Source: JAMXLO01 sp036494925 (GTDB taxonomy: Bacteria; Pseudomonadota; Alphaproteobacteria; Acetobacterales; Acetobacteraceae). Taken from it: DNA of 7,459 nt. Every line of letters begins with the position of its first letter. The first letter of the stretch is position 1. The translations under genes and the position numbers were made by a program. The stretch covers positions 1 to 7,459 of the forward strand of contig DASXNR010000319.1 of assembly GCA_036494925.1 (NCBI GenBank), given 5' to 3'. The notes under the pieces were generated by a model that saw nothing but the letters and a program-made list of their open reading frames with translations, made no database searches and had not been told where the DNA came from. This document shows positions 1-6,605 of the stretch, in pieces.

Positions 1-121
1 TGGTCGCCGCGGCACGATCGGCGAGCGCAGGGATCAGCGCGCGTGCGTCGTCCAGCAGGCGCTGCTCCTCGACAGTCGGCGGGACGTGCATGTGCGTCGA
101 TGGTTCCTGCCGCGTTTTCAT
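1..121 (-). CDS. Partial N-terminus, possible acyl-CoA dehydrogenase/flavin monooxygenase-like protein
   Basis: An open leftward reading frame starts at ATG 121-119 and runs off the left edge, about 40 codons with no stop. The visible peptide has a short polar start, then an amphipathic stretch (EEQRLLDDARALIPALADRA). This resembles the first helix of acyl-CoA dehydrogenases and of related flavin-dependent monooxygenases, where a run of L/A/R residues precedes the substrate-binding domain. That resemblance is recalled by eye and is weak evidence, because the diagnostic part lies outside the window. A second in-frame ATG at 91 gives a start at MHVPPTVEEQ. Neither start has a strong ribosome-binding site; an AGGCG about 11 bases before ATG 121 is the best candidate. 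The gene is divergent from the SGNH hydrolase gene, with 118 bp between them. A rightward frame is also open here, but its composition is arginine/serine-rich and unlike a real protein. Confidence 0.45.
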   Translation of the reverse strand, partial: MKTRQEPSTHMHVPPTVEEQRLLDDARALIPALADRAAAT

Positions 122-239
122 CGAAAAGATAACGCCTGCAATTGCCCCTGGCAACGTCCGATCTGTGAGGTAGTTCACTGTCTGGCGAGCGAATTCGGCG
201 GATGATTGCGAACTTGTAGCGTTTCTGAGGGGGAATAAC
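122..239. promoter_or_regulatory. Divergent intergenic region upstream of the SGNH gene
   Basis: These 118 bp separate two divergently oriented starts and should hold promoters for both. It is more AT-rich than the coding sequence to the right of 1170. I could not pick a convincing -35/-10 pair. The only clear signal is the ribosome-binding site of the rightward gene at 227-234. Confidence 0.4.
227..234 (+). promoter_or_regulatory. Ribosome-binding site of the SGNH hydrolase gene
   Basis: GAGGGGGA lies five bases before ATG 240. It selects that start over the in-frame ATG at 252. Confidence 0.65.
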
Positions 240-1163
240 ATGTGCGCTGACATGACTGTGGAAAGTCCGGTGCGGAAGAGCATCGCTCTGCGTCAGCAGA
301 TGAACGAGACCATAGAGTCCGAGATTGCTGAGCGCGTTGCAATTCACCAGAAGAGGATCGCGCGGCTACGTGCTGTTCATGCTTCGATGGCATTGGCCGC
401 AAAGCCGGCCGTCGAGCCGTTGGTGATGCTCGCACAGGGCGACAGCTGGTTCGACTACCCTCTCGACGGGAACGCACTGACACTTTCCGATACGGACGTC
501 ATCGCACAGCTTCGCGGCATGGGAACGATCAATCCGGTGATCGTCAATGTAGCGCATCATGGCGACGCATCGACCGACGAGATGTCACTCCCCAAGCAGC
601 AGCGGATGATTGAGCTTCTGCAGGATCCGGCAAACTGGCTGAATGACAAGCCGGACGCGATTCTGTTTTCTGCCGGAGGCAACGACATTGCCGGCGATCA
701 GTTCTGCATCTTTCTCGATAATGCGGCGACCAGCCTGAATGGGTTGAATGCGCTGCGGTTCGAGGAAGCGCTTGGCATGATCGAAGCGTGCTATCGGGAT
801 CTCATCGAGTTCCGTGATCGCTATGCGCAAGGCGTGCCCATCTTCGCGCATTGCTACGACTTTCCGCTGCCGACCGGAAAGCACCCAGCCTGTGTGGGGC
901 CATGGCTCAAGCCATCGATCGACTTCGCAGGATGGACTCCTGCGGAAGGTGAGCTGATCTGTCGTCAGACGTTGCTCGCCTTCAAGGCGATGCTTGTCCG
1001 GCTCGCGAGCGACGCCGCTAACCTGCTCTTTCTGGTGGACACGCAAGGAACGCTCACGCCTGCCGATTGGGCCAATGAATTGCATCCGTTTCCTGCTGGC
1101 TTCATCAAAGTGGCAGACCGGTTCGTCACAGCGTTGCGAGCAAAGTTTCCCGGCAGGGTCTGA
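240..1163 (+). CDS. SGNH/GDSL-type hydrolase-like protein, cytoplasmic, function unknown
   Basis: A 307-residue protein with SGNH-hydrolase signatures. Block I is GDSW at residues 67-70 with likely nucleophile Ser69, followed by FDYP. Block III is GGND at 146-149 with oxyanion-hole Asn148. Block V is NELHP at 279-283 with catalytic-base candidate His282. A glycine in HHGD (about 108) could serve as block II. Families with this fold are esterases, lipases, thioesterases or carbohydrate deacetylases; the substrate cannot be read from the sequence. In the usual DxxH motif the acid sits three residues before the histidine; here that position is Asn279, with Glu280 beside it. No signal peptide or membrane segment is seen, so it probably acts in the cytoplasm. 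Residues 20-50 are charged and helical and precede the catalytic domain. Base composition is lower in GC than the neighbouring genes, hinting at separate acquisition. The gene ends 6 bp from the convergent dehydrogenase gene. The fold is fairly sure, the activity is not. Confidence 0.85.
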   Translation: MCADMTVESPVRKSIALRQQMNETIESEIAERVAIHQKRIARLRAVHASMALAAKPAVEPLVMLAQGDSWFDYPLDGNALTLSDTDVIAQLRGMGTINPVIVNVAHHGDASTDEMSLPKQQRMIELLQDPANWLNDKPDAILFSAGGNDIAGDQFCIFLDNAATSLNGLNALRFEEALGMIEACYRDLIEFRDRYAQGVPIFAHCYDFPLPTGKHPACVGPWLKPSIDFAGWTPAEGELICRQTLLAFKAMLVRLASDAANLLFLVDTQGTLTPADWANELHPFPAGFIKVADRFVTALRAKFPGRV

Positions 1164-1169
1164 CGTGAT

Positions 1170-2243
1170 TTAGCGGTTGATGCCGCGCACCGCCTCGCAC
1201 ATCGCGCGGGTCACCTCCGCGGTCGTCGCCTTGCCGTCGAGATCGGGCGTCATGATGCCCGCCGCGCATACCTGTTCCACGGCGCGCATCAGCAGATCTG
1301 CTGCCGGCTTCTCGCCCAGGTGTTCCAGCATCATCGCGCCGGTCCAGAAGCTGGCAACAGGATTGGCGATACCCTTGCCGGTGATGTCGAACGCCGAGCC
1401 GTGAATCGGCTCGAACATCGACGGGCTGCGCCGTTCCGGATCGACGTTGCCGGTGGGTGCGATGCCAAGCGACCCGGCGAGTGCCGCGGCGAGATCGGAC
1501 AGGATGTCGGCGTGCAGGTTGGTCGCCACCACGGTGTCGATCGACTGCGGCCTGCGCACCATGCGCATGGTCATCGCATCGACCAGTTCCTTGTCCCAGG
1601 TCACGTCGCGATAATCGTGCGACACCAGGCCGGCGATCTCGTCCCAGAACACCATGCCGTGACGCTGGGCATTCGACTTGGTGACGACGGTGAGTTGCTT
1701 GCGCGGCCGGCTGCGCGCGGTCTCGAAGGCGAAGCGCATGATCCGCTCGACGCCGCGGCGGGTGAAGATCGCGGTTTCGGTGGCGACCTCCTCAGGCAGG
1801 CCGCGATGCACGCGCCCGCCATGGCCGGAATATTCGCCTTCGCTGTTCTCGCGCACGATCACCCAATCGAGATCGCCGGGTCCCACGTCGCGCAGCGGCG
1901 AGGTCACGCCCGGCAGGATACGGGTCGGACGCACGTTGGCGTACTGATCGAGGCCCTGACAGATCGGCAGCCGCAGCCCCCACAGCGTGATGTGGTCCGG
2001 GATGTCGGGATCGCCGACGGCACCGAAATAGATCGCATCCGCGGTGCGCAGCCAGGCCAGCGCATCGGCTGGCATGAAGCTGCCATGTTTGCGATACCAA
2101 TTGGAGCCCCAGTCGTAGTGGTCGATGATCAGCTTGAAGCCGCCGTCGCGGGCGGCGACCGCATCCAGCACCTCGAGGCCCGCGCTGATGACCTCGGGGC
2201 CGATGCCATCGGCTGGGATCGAGGCAATACGATATTCACGCAT
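1170..2243 (-). CDS. NAD-dependent beta-decarboxylating dehydrogenase, tartrate/D-malate dehydrogenase family
   Basis: A 357-residue protein of the isocitrate/isopropylmalate dehydrogenase superfamily, closest by eye to tartrate dehydrogenase/decarboxylase (TtuC) and D-malate dehydrogenase (DmlA, about 361 residues). Such enzymes oxidise a 2-hydroxyacid with NAD and a divalent metal, usually followed by decarboxylation, in the cytoplasm. Visible features: N-terminal ADGIGPEV (11-18); AIYFGAVGDPD (70-80); substrate arginines Arg105 (NVRP) and Arg131 (VREN); SEGEYS (134-139), typical of this branch rather than leuB; Lys189 in TKSN; metal aspartates Asp222, Asp246 and Asp250; and HGSAFDITGKGIANP (281-295), whose Asp286 indicates NAD. 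The arginine usually four residues before the D of DQY is Cys95, so the exact substrate is uncertain. The start at 2243 follows a GGGGGAA site; an upstream in-frame ATG at 2426 would add 61 residues with no family resemblance and overlap the kinase start. It is divergent from the kinase and convergent with the SGNH gene. Confidence 0.93.
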   Translation of the reverse strand: MREYRIASIPADGIGPEVISAGLEVLDAVAARDGGFKLIIDHYDWGSNWYRKHGSFMPADALAWLRTADAIYFGAVGDPDIPDHITLWGLRLPICQGLDQYANVRPTRILPGVTSPLRDVGPGDLDWVIVRENSEGEYSGHGGRVHRGLPEEVATETAIFTRRGVERIMRFAFETARSRPRKQLTVVTKSNAQRHGMVFWDEIAGLVSHDYRDVTWDKELVDAMTMRMVRRPQSIDTVVATNLHADILSDLAAALAGSLGIAPTGNVDPERRSPSMFEPIHGSAFDITGKGIANPVASFWTGAMMLEHLGEKPAADLLMRAVEQVCAAGIMTPDLDGKATTAEVTRAMCEAVRGINR

Positions 2244-2248
2244 GGTTG

Positions 2249-2255
2249 TTCCCCC
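2249..2255 (-). promoter_or_regulatory. Ribosome-binding site fixing the dehydrogenase start
   Basis: Read leftward, GGGGGAA lies five bases before ATG 2243. It supports the 357-residue form over the longer frame opening at 2426. Confidence 0.65.
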
Positions 2256-2380
2256 ATTCTTGCCGAGGAGGTATCGCGCGCGGCGTTCGGTGGCAACACC
2301 GTCAACAAGACGTGAGACGAACGAAGTAGCTCGCACAGGCAATTTGCTGGACCTGTCTTCCCCGGCATATTTGGCCGCCT

Positions 2381-2386
2381 GGGGAA
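2381..2386 (+). promoter_or_regulatory. Ribosome-binding site of the hybrid kinase gene
   Basis: GGGGAA lies six bases before ATG 2393. It favours this start over the in-frame ATG at 2486 (Met32), just before the PAS domain. Confidence 0.55.
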
Positions 2387-2392
2387 TGAGCA

Positions 2393-5300
2393 ATGAACCT
2401 TTCGGCGCAGCCACAGAGCACGACAAAGCCTTTCGCTGATCCTCCGGCAGAGACCCAATCCGCGTTTCTGGCCGCTGGCGGGGTAATGGCTACCTTGATC
2501 AGTGCCAACGACTGGTCGGCAAGTCCGCTGGGTCCACAGGAAGCATGGCCGCAAAGCCTGCGCACCGCGCTGCGCATCCTCGTCACATCGCGCTATGCCA
2601 TGTGGCTTGGCTGGGGAACCGAGCTGACGTTCTTCTACAACGATGCCTATGCCACGATGACGCTCGGTGCGAAGCATCCATGGGCGCTGGGCCGTCGAGC
2701 CGCCGAGGTATGGGCCGAGATCTGGGCGGATCTCGGCCCACGCGCCGAGACCGTCATGCGCACCGGCAAGGCCACCTGGGACGAAGGTCTGCTCCTGTTC
2801 CTTGAACGGAATGGATATCCGGAGGAGACCTATCACACCTTCTCGTACAGCCCGTTACCGGACGACGCGGGTGCGGTCGGCGGCATGTTGTGCGTCGTCA
2901 CCGAGGACACCGACCGTGTCATCGGCGAGCGCCGGCTGGCCACGCTGCGCGATCTCGCCGCGTTGCTTGCGGCGGTGCGTACCGAGCCGGACGTGCTGGC
3001 GGCGATCGAGCACGGCCTCGCCACCAATCAGCGTGATCTGCCGTTCGCGGTTGCCTGGCTGTTCGACGCGGAAGCGAAGCGGGCACGTCTGGCCTGCGCC
3101 ACCGGAATCGCGCGCGAGCATCGGATTGCGGCGCCAGAAATCGATCTCGCCGCCGTGCCGCAGGAGCATCCGGCTGCGCGGATCCTCGCCGGCGTACCGC
3201 ATGTGACCATCGACAATCTCACGGCGTTCGGCCCGCTTCCCACCGGTGCCTGGGACCGGCCACCGCATCGTGCTCTTGCGGTACCGATCGTTCAGCAGGG
3301 GCAGACCAAGCCCGCCGGAATGCTGCTGGTCGGGCTCAATCCGTATCGCCCGCTGTCGGAAAGGCATACCAGCTTTGTCGATCTGGTGGCCTCGCAGATT
3401 GCGTCGGGCCTGGCCAGTGCGCGTGCCTACGAGGCCGAACGGCAACGCGCCGAGGCGCTGGCCGAGATCGACCGGGCAAAGACCGCCTTCTTCTCCAACG
3501 TCAGTCACGAGTTCCGCACGCCTCTGACGCTGATGCTGGGCCCGCTGGAGGAGGAGATCGCCCAGCGCGGCGCAGCCGCCGCCGATCGTCTGAACATGAT
3601 TCACCGCAACGGGCTGCGGCTGCTCCGTCTGGTCAACACGCTGCTGGATTTTTCCCGCATCGAAGCAGGGCGGGTGCGCGCAACATATCGTCCAACCGAC
3701 CTCGCGGCCTACACCGCCGAGCTTGCCAGCAACTTCCGCTCTGCCTGCGAGCACGCCGGACTAGCGCTCGCCGTCGATTGCCCGACGATGCCGTATCCCA
3801 TCTACGTCGATGCAGACATGTGGGAACGCGTGGTGTTGAACCTGGTTTCCAACGCGTTCAAGTACACACTGGGTGGCGGTGTGACGGTCGCGGTGCGGCT
3901 CTCCGATGCCCTGACGGCCGAGCTTCTCGTGAGCGATACAGGTGTTGGGATCCCTGAGGACGAGCTACCGCGCATTTTCGATCGGTTCCATCGAATCCAA
4001 GGCCAGGCGGCCCGCACGATGGAGGGCACCGGCATCGGTCTCGCGCTGGTGAGCGAGCTGGTCCGGCTGCACGGCGGAACAATGGAGGTACGCAGCAAGG
4101 TCGGCACCGGAACCACGGTACGCGTTGCGTTGCCACTCGGCTTCGCGCATCTGCCGGCCGAGCAGGTATCGCAGGATCGCGGCCGCACGATGCCCGAAGG
4201 CATCGCTGCGGCGTCCTTCGTGGCGGAAGCGATGCGCTGGCTGCCGGAGTCGGGCCGTCTGCCGGACCTGGACGCGGGCATCCTGGAGTCAGCGACGACT
4301 TTGGTGAGGGTGACCGACACCGGGTCGGATCAGGCGGTGCGTCCCCGCATCCTGCTGGCTGACGACAACGCGGATATGCGCGACTACGTCATGCGCCTCC
4401 TGGGGTCGCAATATGAAGTTCAGGTCGTCACGGACGGAGAGGCCGCCTTGCAGGCCATCCGAGAACCTCGCCCCGATCTGCTGCTCTGCGACGTGATGAT
4501 GCCACGGCTCGACGGCTTCGGCGTGCCGGCGGCGATGCGGGCCGATCCGGACCTGCGCGATCTGCCGGTGATCCTGCTGTCGGCACGTGCCGGCGAGGAA
4601 GCACATGTGGAAGGCCTCGACGCCGGCGCGGACGACTATCTGGTGAAGCCGTTCGCCGCGCGCGAATTGCTGGCGCGTGTGCGGTCGAATCTTGAGCTCG
4701 CGCGGATTCGCCGCGAGGCAGGCGAGCAGATTCGTGATGAGGCGCGGCGGCTGGAGCTGCTCAATCGCACCGGCAGCGCCATTGCGGCCGAGCTCGACCT
4801 CGAGCGATTGGTGCAGACGGTGACGGACGCCGCAGTCGAGCTGACCGGCGCTGAGTTCGGCGCGTTCTTCTACAACGTGCTGAATGATGCAGGTGAATCG
4901 TACACGCTCTACTCGCTGACCGGTGCACCGCGCGAAGCGTTCGCCGGCTTTCCGATGCCACGCAACACGAAGGTGTTCGATCCTACCTTCCGTGGCGAGG
5001 GCGTGGTTCGTTCGGACGACATCACGCGCGACCCGCGCTACGGCCAGAACCCGCCCTATCACGGCAAGCCGCAAGGCCATCTACCGGTGCGCAGCTATCT
5101 CGCGGCGCCGGTCGTGTCCCGCCTGGGCGAAGTCCTCGGCGGACTGTTCTTTGGGCATTCGGAAACCGGCGTGTTCACCGAGCGCGACGAACTGATCGCC
5201 GGCGGCATCGCGGCGCAGGCGGCGGTCGCCATCGACAACGCGCGCCTGTACCGCGCCAGCCGGCAGGCAGAAGAGAGCCTGCGCCAGCTCAATGAAAGCC

Positions 5301-6511
5301 TCGAACAGCGCGTATCGGAGGAGATCGCCGAACGCATGCGCGCCGAGGAGCTGCTGCGGCAGGCGCAGAAGATGGAGGCCGTGGGCCAGCTCACCGGCGG
5401 TGTGGCGCACGACTTCAACAATCTGCTCACCGCGGTCTGCGGTGGTGCCGATACGCTGCGGCGCCTGTTGCCGCAGGAACTCGGTCAGCACGGCGAGCGC
5501 ATCTGGCGCGCCGTGCGCATGATCGAAGCGGGATCGCAGCGTGCGGCGACATTGACTCAGCGCCTGCTGGCGTTCGCACGGCGCCAGGCGCTCGATCCGC
5601 GGCCGCTGGATGCGAACAAGCTGGTCGCCGGCATGTCGGAACTGCTGCGGCGCACGCTGGGCGAGGCGATCGGCATCGAGACCGTGCTGGCGGGTGGATT
5701 GTGGCGGACCATGGCTGATCCGAACCATCTGGAGAGCGCGCTGCTCAACCTCGCGGTGAATGCGCGCGACGCCATGCCGAATGGCGGCAGACTGACGATC
5801 GAGACCGCGAACACCTACCTTGATGACACATATGCGCGGCAGCACCGGGAGGTGCTGCCAGGGCAGTATGTGATGATCGCTGTATCGGACACCGGGACCG
5901 GCATGACGAAGGCGACGATGGAGCGGGTGTTCGAGCCGTTCTTCACCACCAAGGACGTCGGTCAGGGTACCGGTCTTGGGTTGAGCCAGGTCTACGGCTT
6001 CATCAAACAATCGGACGGCCACATCAAGCTGTACAGCGAGCCGGACCATGGGACGGTGGTGAAGCTGTATTTGCCGCGTCTGATCGGCGAGGGTCCATTC
6101 GAGACTGCAGGCGCCGCGACCGTCGCGGCACCGAACGGCGGTTCGGGCGAACTGGTGCTGGTGGTGGAGGATGACGAAGCAGTGCGCGCCTACAGCACGG
6201 AGGCGCTGCGCGAGCTGGGCTACCGCGTGCTTGCGGCGGCCAACGGCTGGTCGGGACTGGAGCTGCTGGCACGCTACCCGGCCATCCGGCTGCTGTTCAC
6301 CGATGTCGGGCTGCCTGGCGGCATGACCGGCCGACAGCTTGCCGATCAGGCACGACAGCAGCGCCCTGACCTCCTGGTGCTGTTCACCACCGGCTATGCG
6401 CGCAATGCGATCGTGCATGGCGGAATTCTGGATCCCGGTACCCATCTGCTGCCGAAACCGTTCACTTACGCGGCGCTGGCAGCGAAAATCCGGAGCATGC
6501 TGGACGGATGA
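2393..6511 (+). CDS. Double-core hybrid sensor histidine kinase (PAS-GAF-HK-REC-GAF-HK-REC)
   Basis: A 1372-residue soluble kinase with no membrane segment or signal peptide. Domains in order: PAS-like (about 33-175, with WGTELTFFYNDAY); GAF (about 185-345); HisKA with SHEFRTP, phospho-acceptor His372; HATPase with N box Asn483/Asn487, G1 DTGVGI from Asp515 and G2 GTGIGL (545-550); a 70-residue linker; receiver with Asp657/Asp658, phospho-acceptor Asp700, Ser730 and Lys752; a second GAF (about 785-955, with GHLPVRSY); a coiled coil (about 955-995); a second HisKA of the AHDFNN type with His1006; a second HATPase (Asn1119/Asn1123, DTGTG from Asp1166, GQGTGLGL 1190-1197); and a final receiver with Asp1260/Asp1261, Asp1304, Thr1332 and Lys1355. 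All key residues of both cores are intact. It probably senses a cytoplasmic ligand, redox state or light through PAS/GAF and passes phosphate to an unseen partner: it has neither an HPt nor a DNA-binding domain. It is divergent from the dehydrogenase and lies 94 bp before the TPP enzyme. Confidence 0.96.
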   Translation: MNLSAQPQSTTKPFADPPAETQSAFLAAGGVMATLISANDWSASPLGPQEAWPQSLRTALRILVTSRYAMWLGWGTELTFFYNDAYATMTLGAKHPWALGRRAAEVWAEIWADLGPRAETVMRTGKATWDEGLLLFLERNGYPEETYHTFSYSPLPDDAGAVGGMLCVVTEDTDRVIGERRLATLRDLAALLAAVRTEPDVLAAIEHGLATNQRDLPFAVAWLFDAEAKRARLACATGIAREHRIAAPEIDLAAVPQEHPAARILAGVPHVTIDNLTAFGPLPTGAWDRPPHRALAVPIVQQGQTKPAGMLLVGLNPYRPLSERHTSFVDLVASQIASGLASARAYEAERQRAEALAEIDRAKTAFFSNVSHEFRTPLTLMLGPLEEEIAQRGAAAADRLNMIHRNGLRLLRLVNTLLDFSRIEAGRVRATYRPTDLAAYTAELASNFRSACEHAGLALAVDCPTMPYPIYVDADMWERVVLNLVSNAFKYTLGGGVTVAVRLSDALTAELLVSDTGVGIPEDELPRIFDRFHRIQGQAARTMEGTGIGLALVSELVRLHGGTMEVRSKVGTGTTVRVALPLGFAHLPAEQVSQDRGRTMPEGIAAASFVAEAMRWLPESGRLPDLDAGILESATTLVRVTDTGSDQAVRPRILLADDNADMRDYVMRLLGSQYEVQVVTDGEAALQAIREPRPDLLLCDVMMPRLDGFGVPAAMRADPDLRDLPVILLSARAGEEAHVEGLDAGADDYLVKPFAARELLARVRSNLELARIRREAGEQIRDEARRLELLNRTGSAIAAELDLERLVQTVTDAAVELTGAEFGAFFYNVLNDAGESYTLYSLTGAPREAFAGFPMPRNTKVFDPTFRGEGVVRSDDITRDPRYGQNPPYHGKPQGHLPVRSYLAAPVVSRLGEVLGGLFFGHSETGVFTERDELIAGGIAAQAAVAIDNARLYRASRQAEESLRQLNESLEQRVSEEIAERMRAEELLRQAQKMEAVGQLTGGVAHDFNNLLTAVCGGADTLRRLLPQELGQHGERIWRAVRMIEAGSQRAATLTQRLLAFARRQALDPRPLDANKLVAGMSELLRRTLGEAIGIETVLAGGLWRTMADPNHLESALLNLAVNARDAMPNGGRLTIETANTYLDDTYARQHREVLPGQYVMIAVSDTGTGMTKATMERVFEPFFTTKDVGQGTGLGLSQVYGFIKQSDGHIKLYSEPDHGTVVKLYLPRLIGEGPFETAGAATVAAPNGGSGELVLVVEDDEAVRAYSTEALRELGYRVLAAANGWSGLELLARYPAIRLLFTDVGLPGGMTGRQLADQARQQRPDLLVLFTTGYARNAIVHGGILDPGTHLLPKPFTYAALAAKIRSMLDG
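2711..2740. repeat. Perfect 12-bp inverted repeat with 6-nt loop inside the kinase gene
   Basis: TGGGCCGAGATC (2711-2722) is the exact reverse complement of GATCTCGGCCCA (2729-2740), separated by TGGGCG. The RNA could form a 12-bp, mostly GC stem about 320 bases into the reading frame, over codons for W-A-E-I-W-A-D-L-G-P in the PAS domain. No T run follows, so it is not a classical terminator. It may be a codon-choice accident over a conserved motif. Confidence 0.8.
5838..5859. repeat. Perfect 9-bp inverted repeat with GGGA loop inside the kinase gene
   Basis: GGCAGCACC (5838-5846) pairs exactly with GGTGCTGCC (5851-5859) around the loop GGGA, which fits the stable GNRA tetraloop pattern. 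It sits in the second HATPase domain, over residues about 1149-1156. No T run follows. Confidence 0.75.
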
Positions 6512-6605
6512 CAGTTCTCCACTTCGCTCGCTGCGACGCCGGGTCGGATTGCCAGTCAGGCTGATCACGCCATAGGCTTCCTCAAACGCCGCAAGGGAGG
6601 GGCAG
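6512..6605 (+). other. Short intergenic gap between kinase and TPP-enzyme genes
   Basis: These 94 bp hold no reading frame of note and no stem followed by a T run, so nothing visible would stop transcription from the kinase into the next gene. No convincing promoter boxes are seen either. The ribosome-binding site at 6594-6602 is the only clear element. Confidence 0.45.
6594..6602 (+). promoter_or_regulatory. Ribosome-binding site of the TPP-enzyme gene
   Basis: The purine run AGGGAGGGG ends three bases before ATG 6606 and contains a near-consensus GGGAGG. It identifies the start of the next gene. Confidence 0.7.

Larger units (their letters stand above)
2244..2392. promoter_or_regulatory. 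Divergent control region between dehydrogenase and kinase genes
   Basis: These 149 bp lie between two divergent starts. They contain the ribosome-binding sites of both genes and a perfect 5-bp inverted repeat around GCAA at 2288-2301 (CGGTG/CACCG). Leftward, TTGCCA (2296-2291) inside that repeat is a fair -35 match, but only a weak GATACC follows, 15 bases on. Rightward, TTGCTG (2344-2349) with CATATT (2366-2371) at 16 bases is the best pair, also weak. That the region drives both genes follows from layout; the individual boxes are guesses. Confidence 0.45.

Noticed and set aside
1246..1261. A 16-base near-palindrome (GGGCGTCATGATGCCC) inside the dehydrogenase gene
   Set aside because: It is imperfect, short, within coding sequence and expected by chance at this composition.
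1320..2315. A 331-codon rightward open frame opposite the dehydrogenase gene
   Set aside because: It is antisense to a gene with a full set of catalytic motifs, and its sequence is compositionally biased (His, Arg, Gly, Asp) with no domain.
2244..2426. A 61-residue N-terminal extension of the dehydrogenase, starting at 2426
   Set aside because: It would overlap the kinase start and cover the whole divergent control region. It has no family resemblance, while ATG 2243 has a well-placed ribosome-binding site and matches the normal family length.
2855..3754. A 299-codon leftward open frame opposite the PAS-GAF-HisKA part of the kinase
   Set aside because: It is a shadow of the GC-rich kinase reading frame, with no family resemblance and no ribosome-binding site that I could support.
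4289..5080. A 263-codon leftward open frame opposite the receiver-GAF part of the kinase
   Set aside because: Same reason: antisense reading of a confident gene, with biased composition and no motif.
6512..6605. A possible intrinsic terminator after the kinase gene
   Set aside because: Only a 4-bp pairing (CGAC/GTCG) could be found, with no T run after it.
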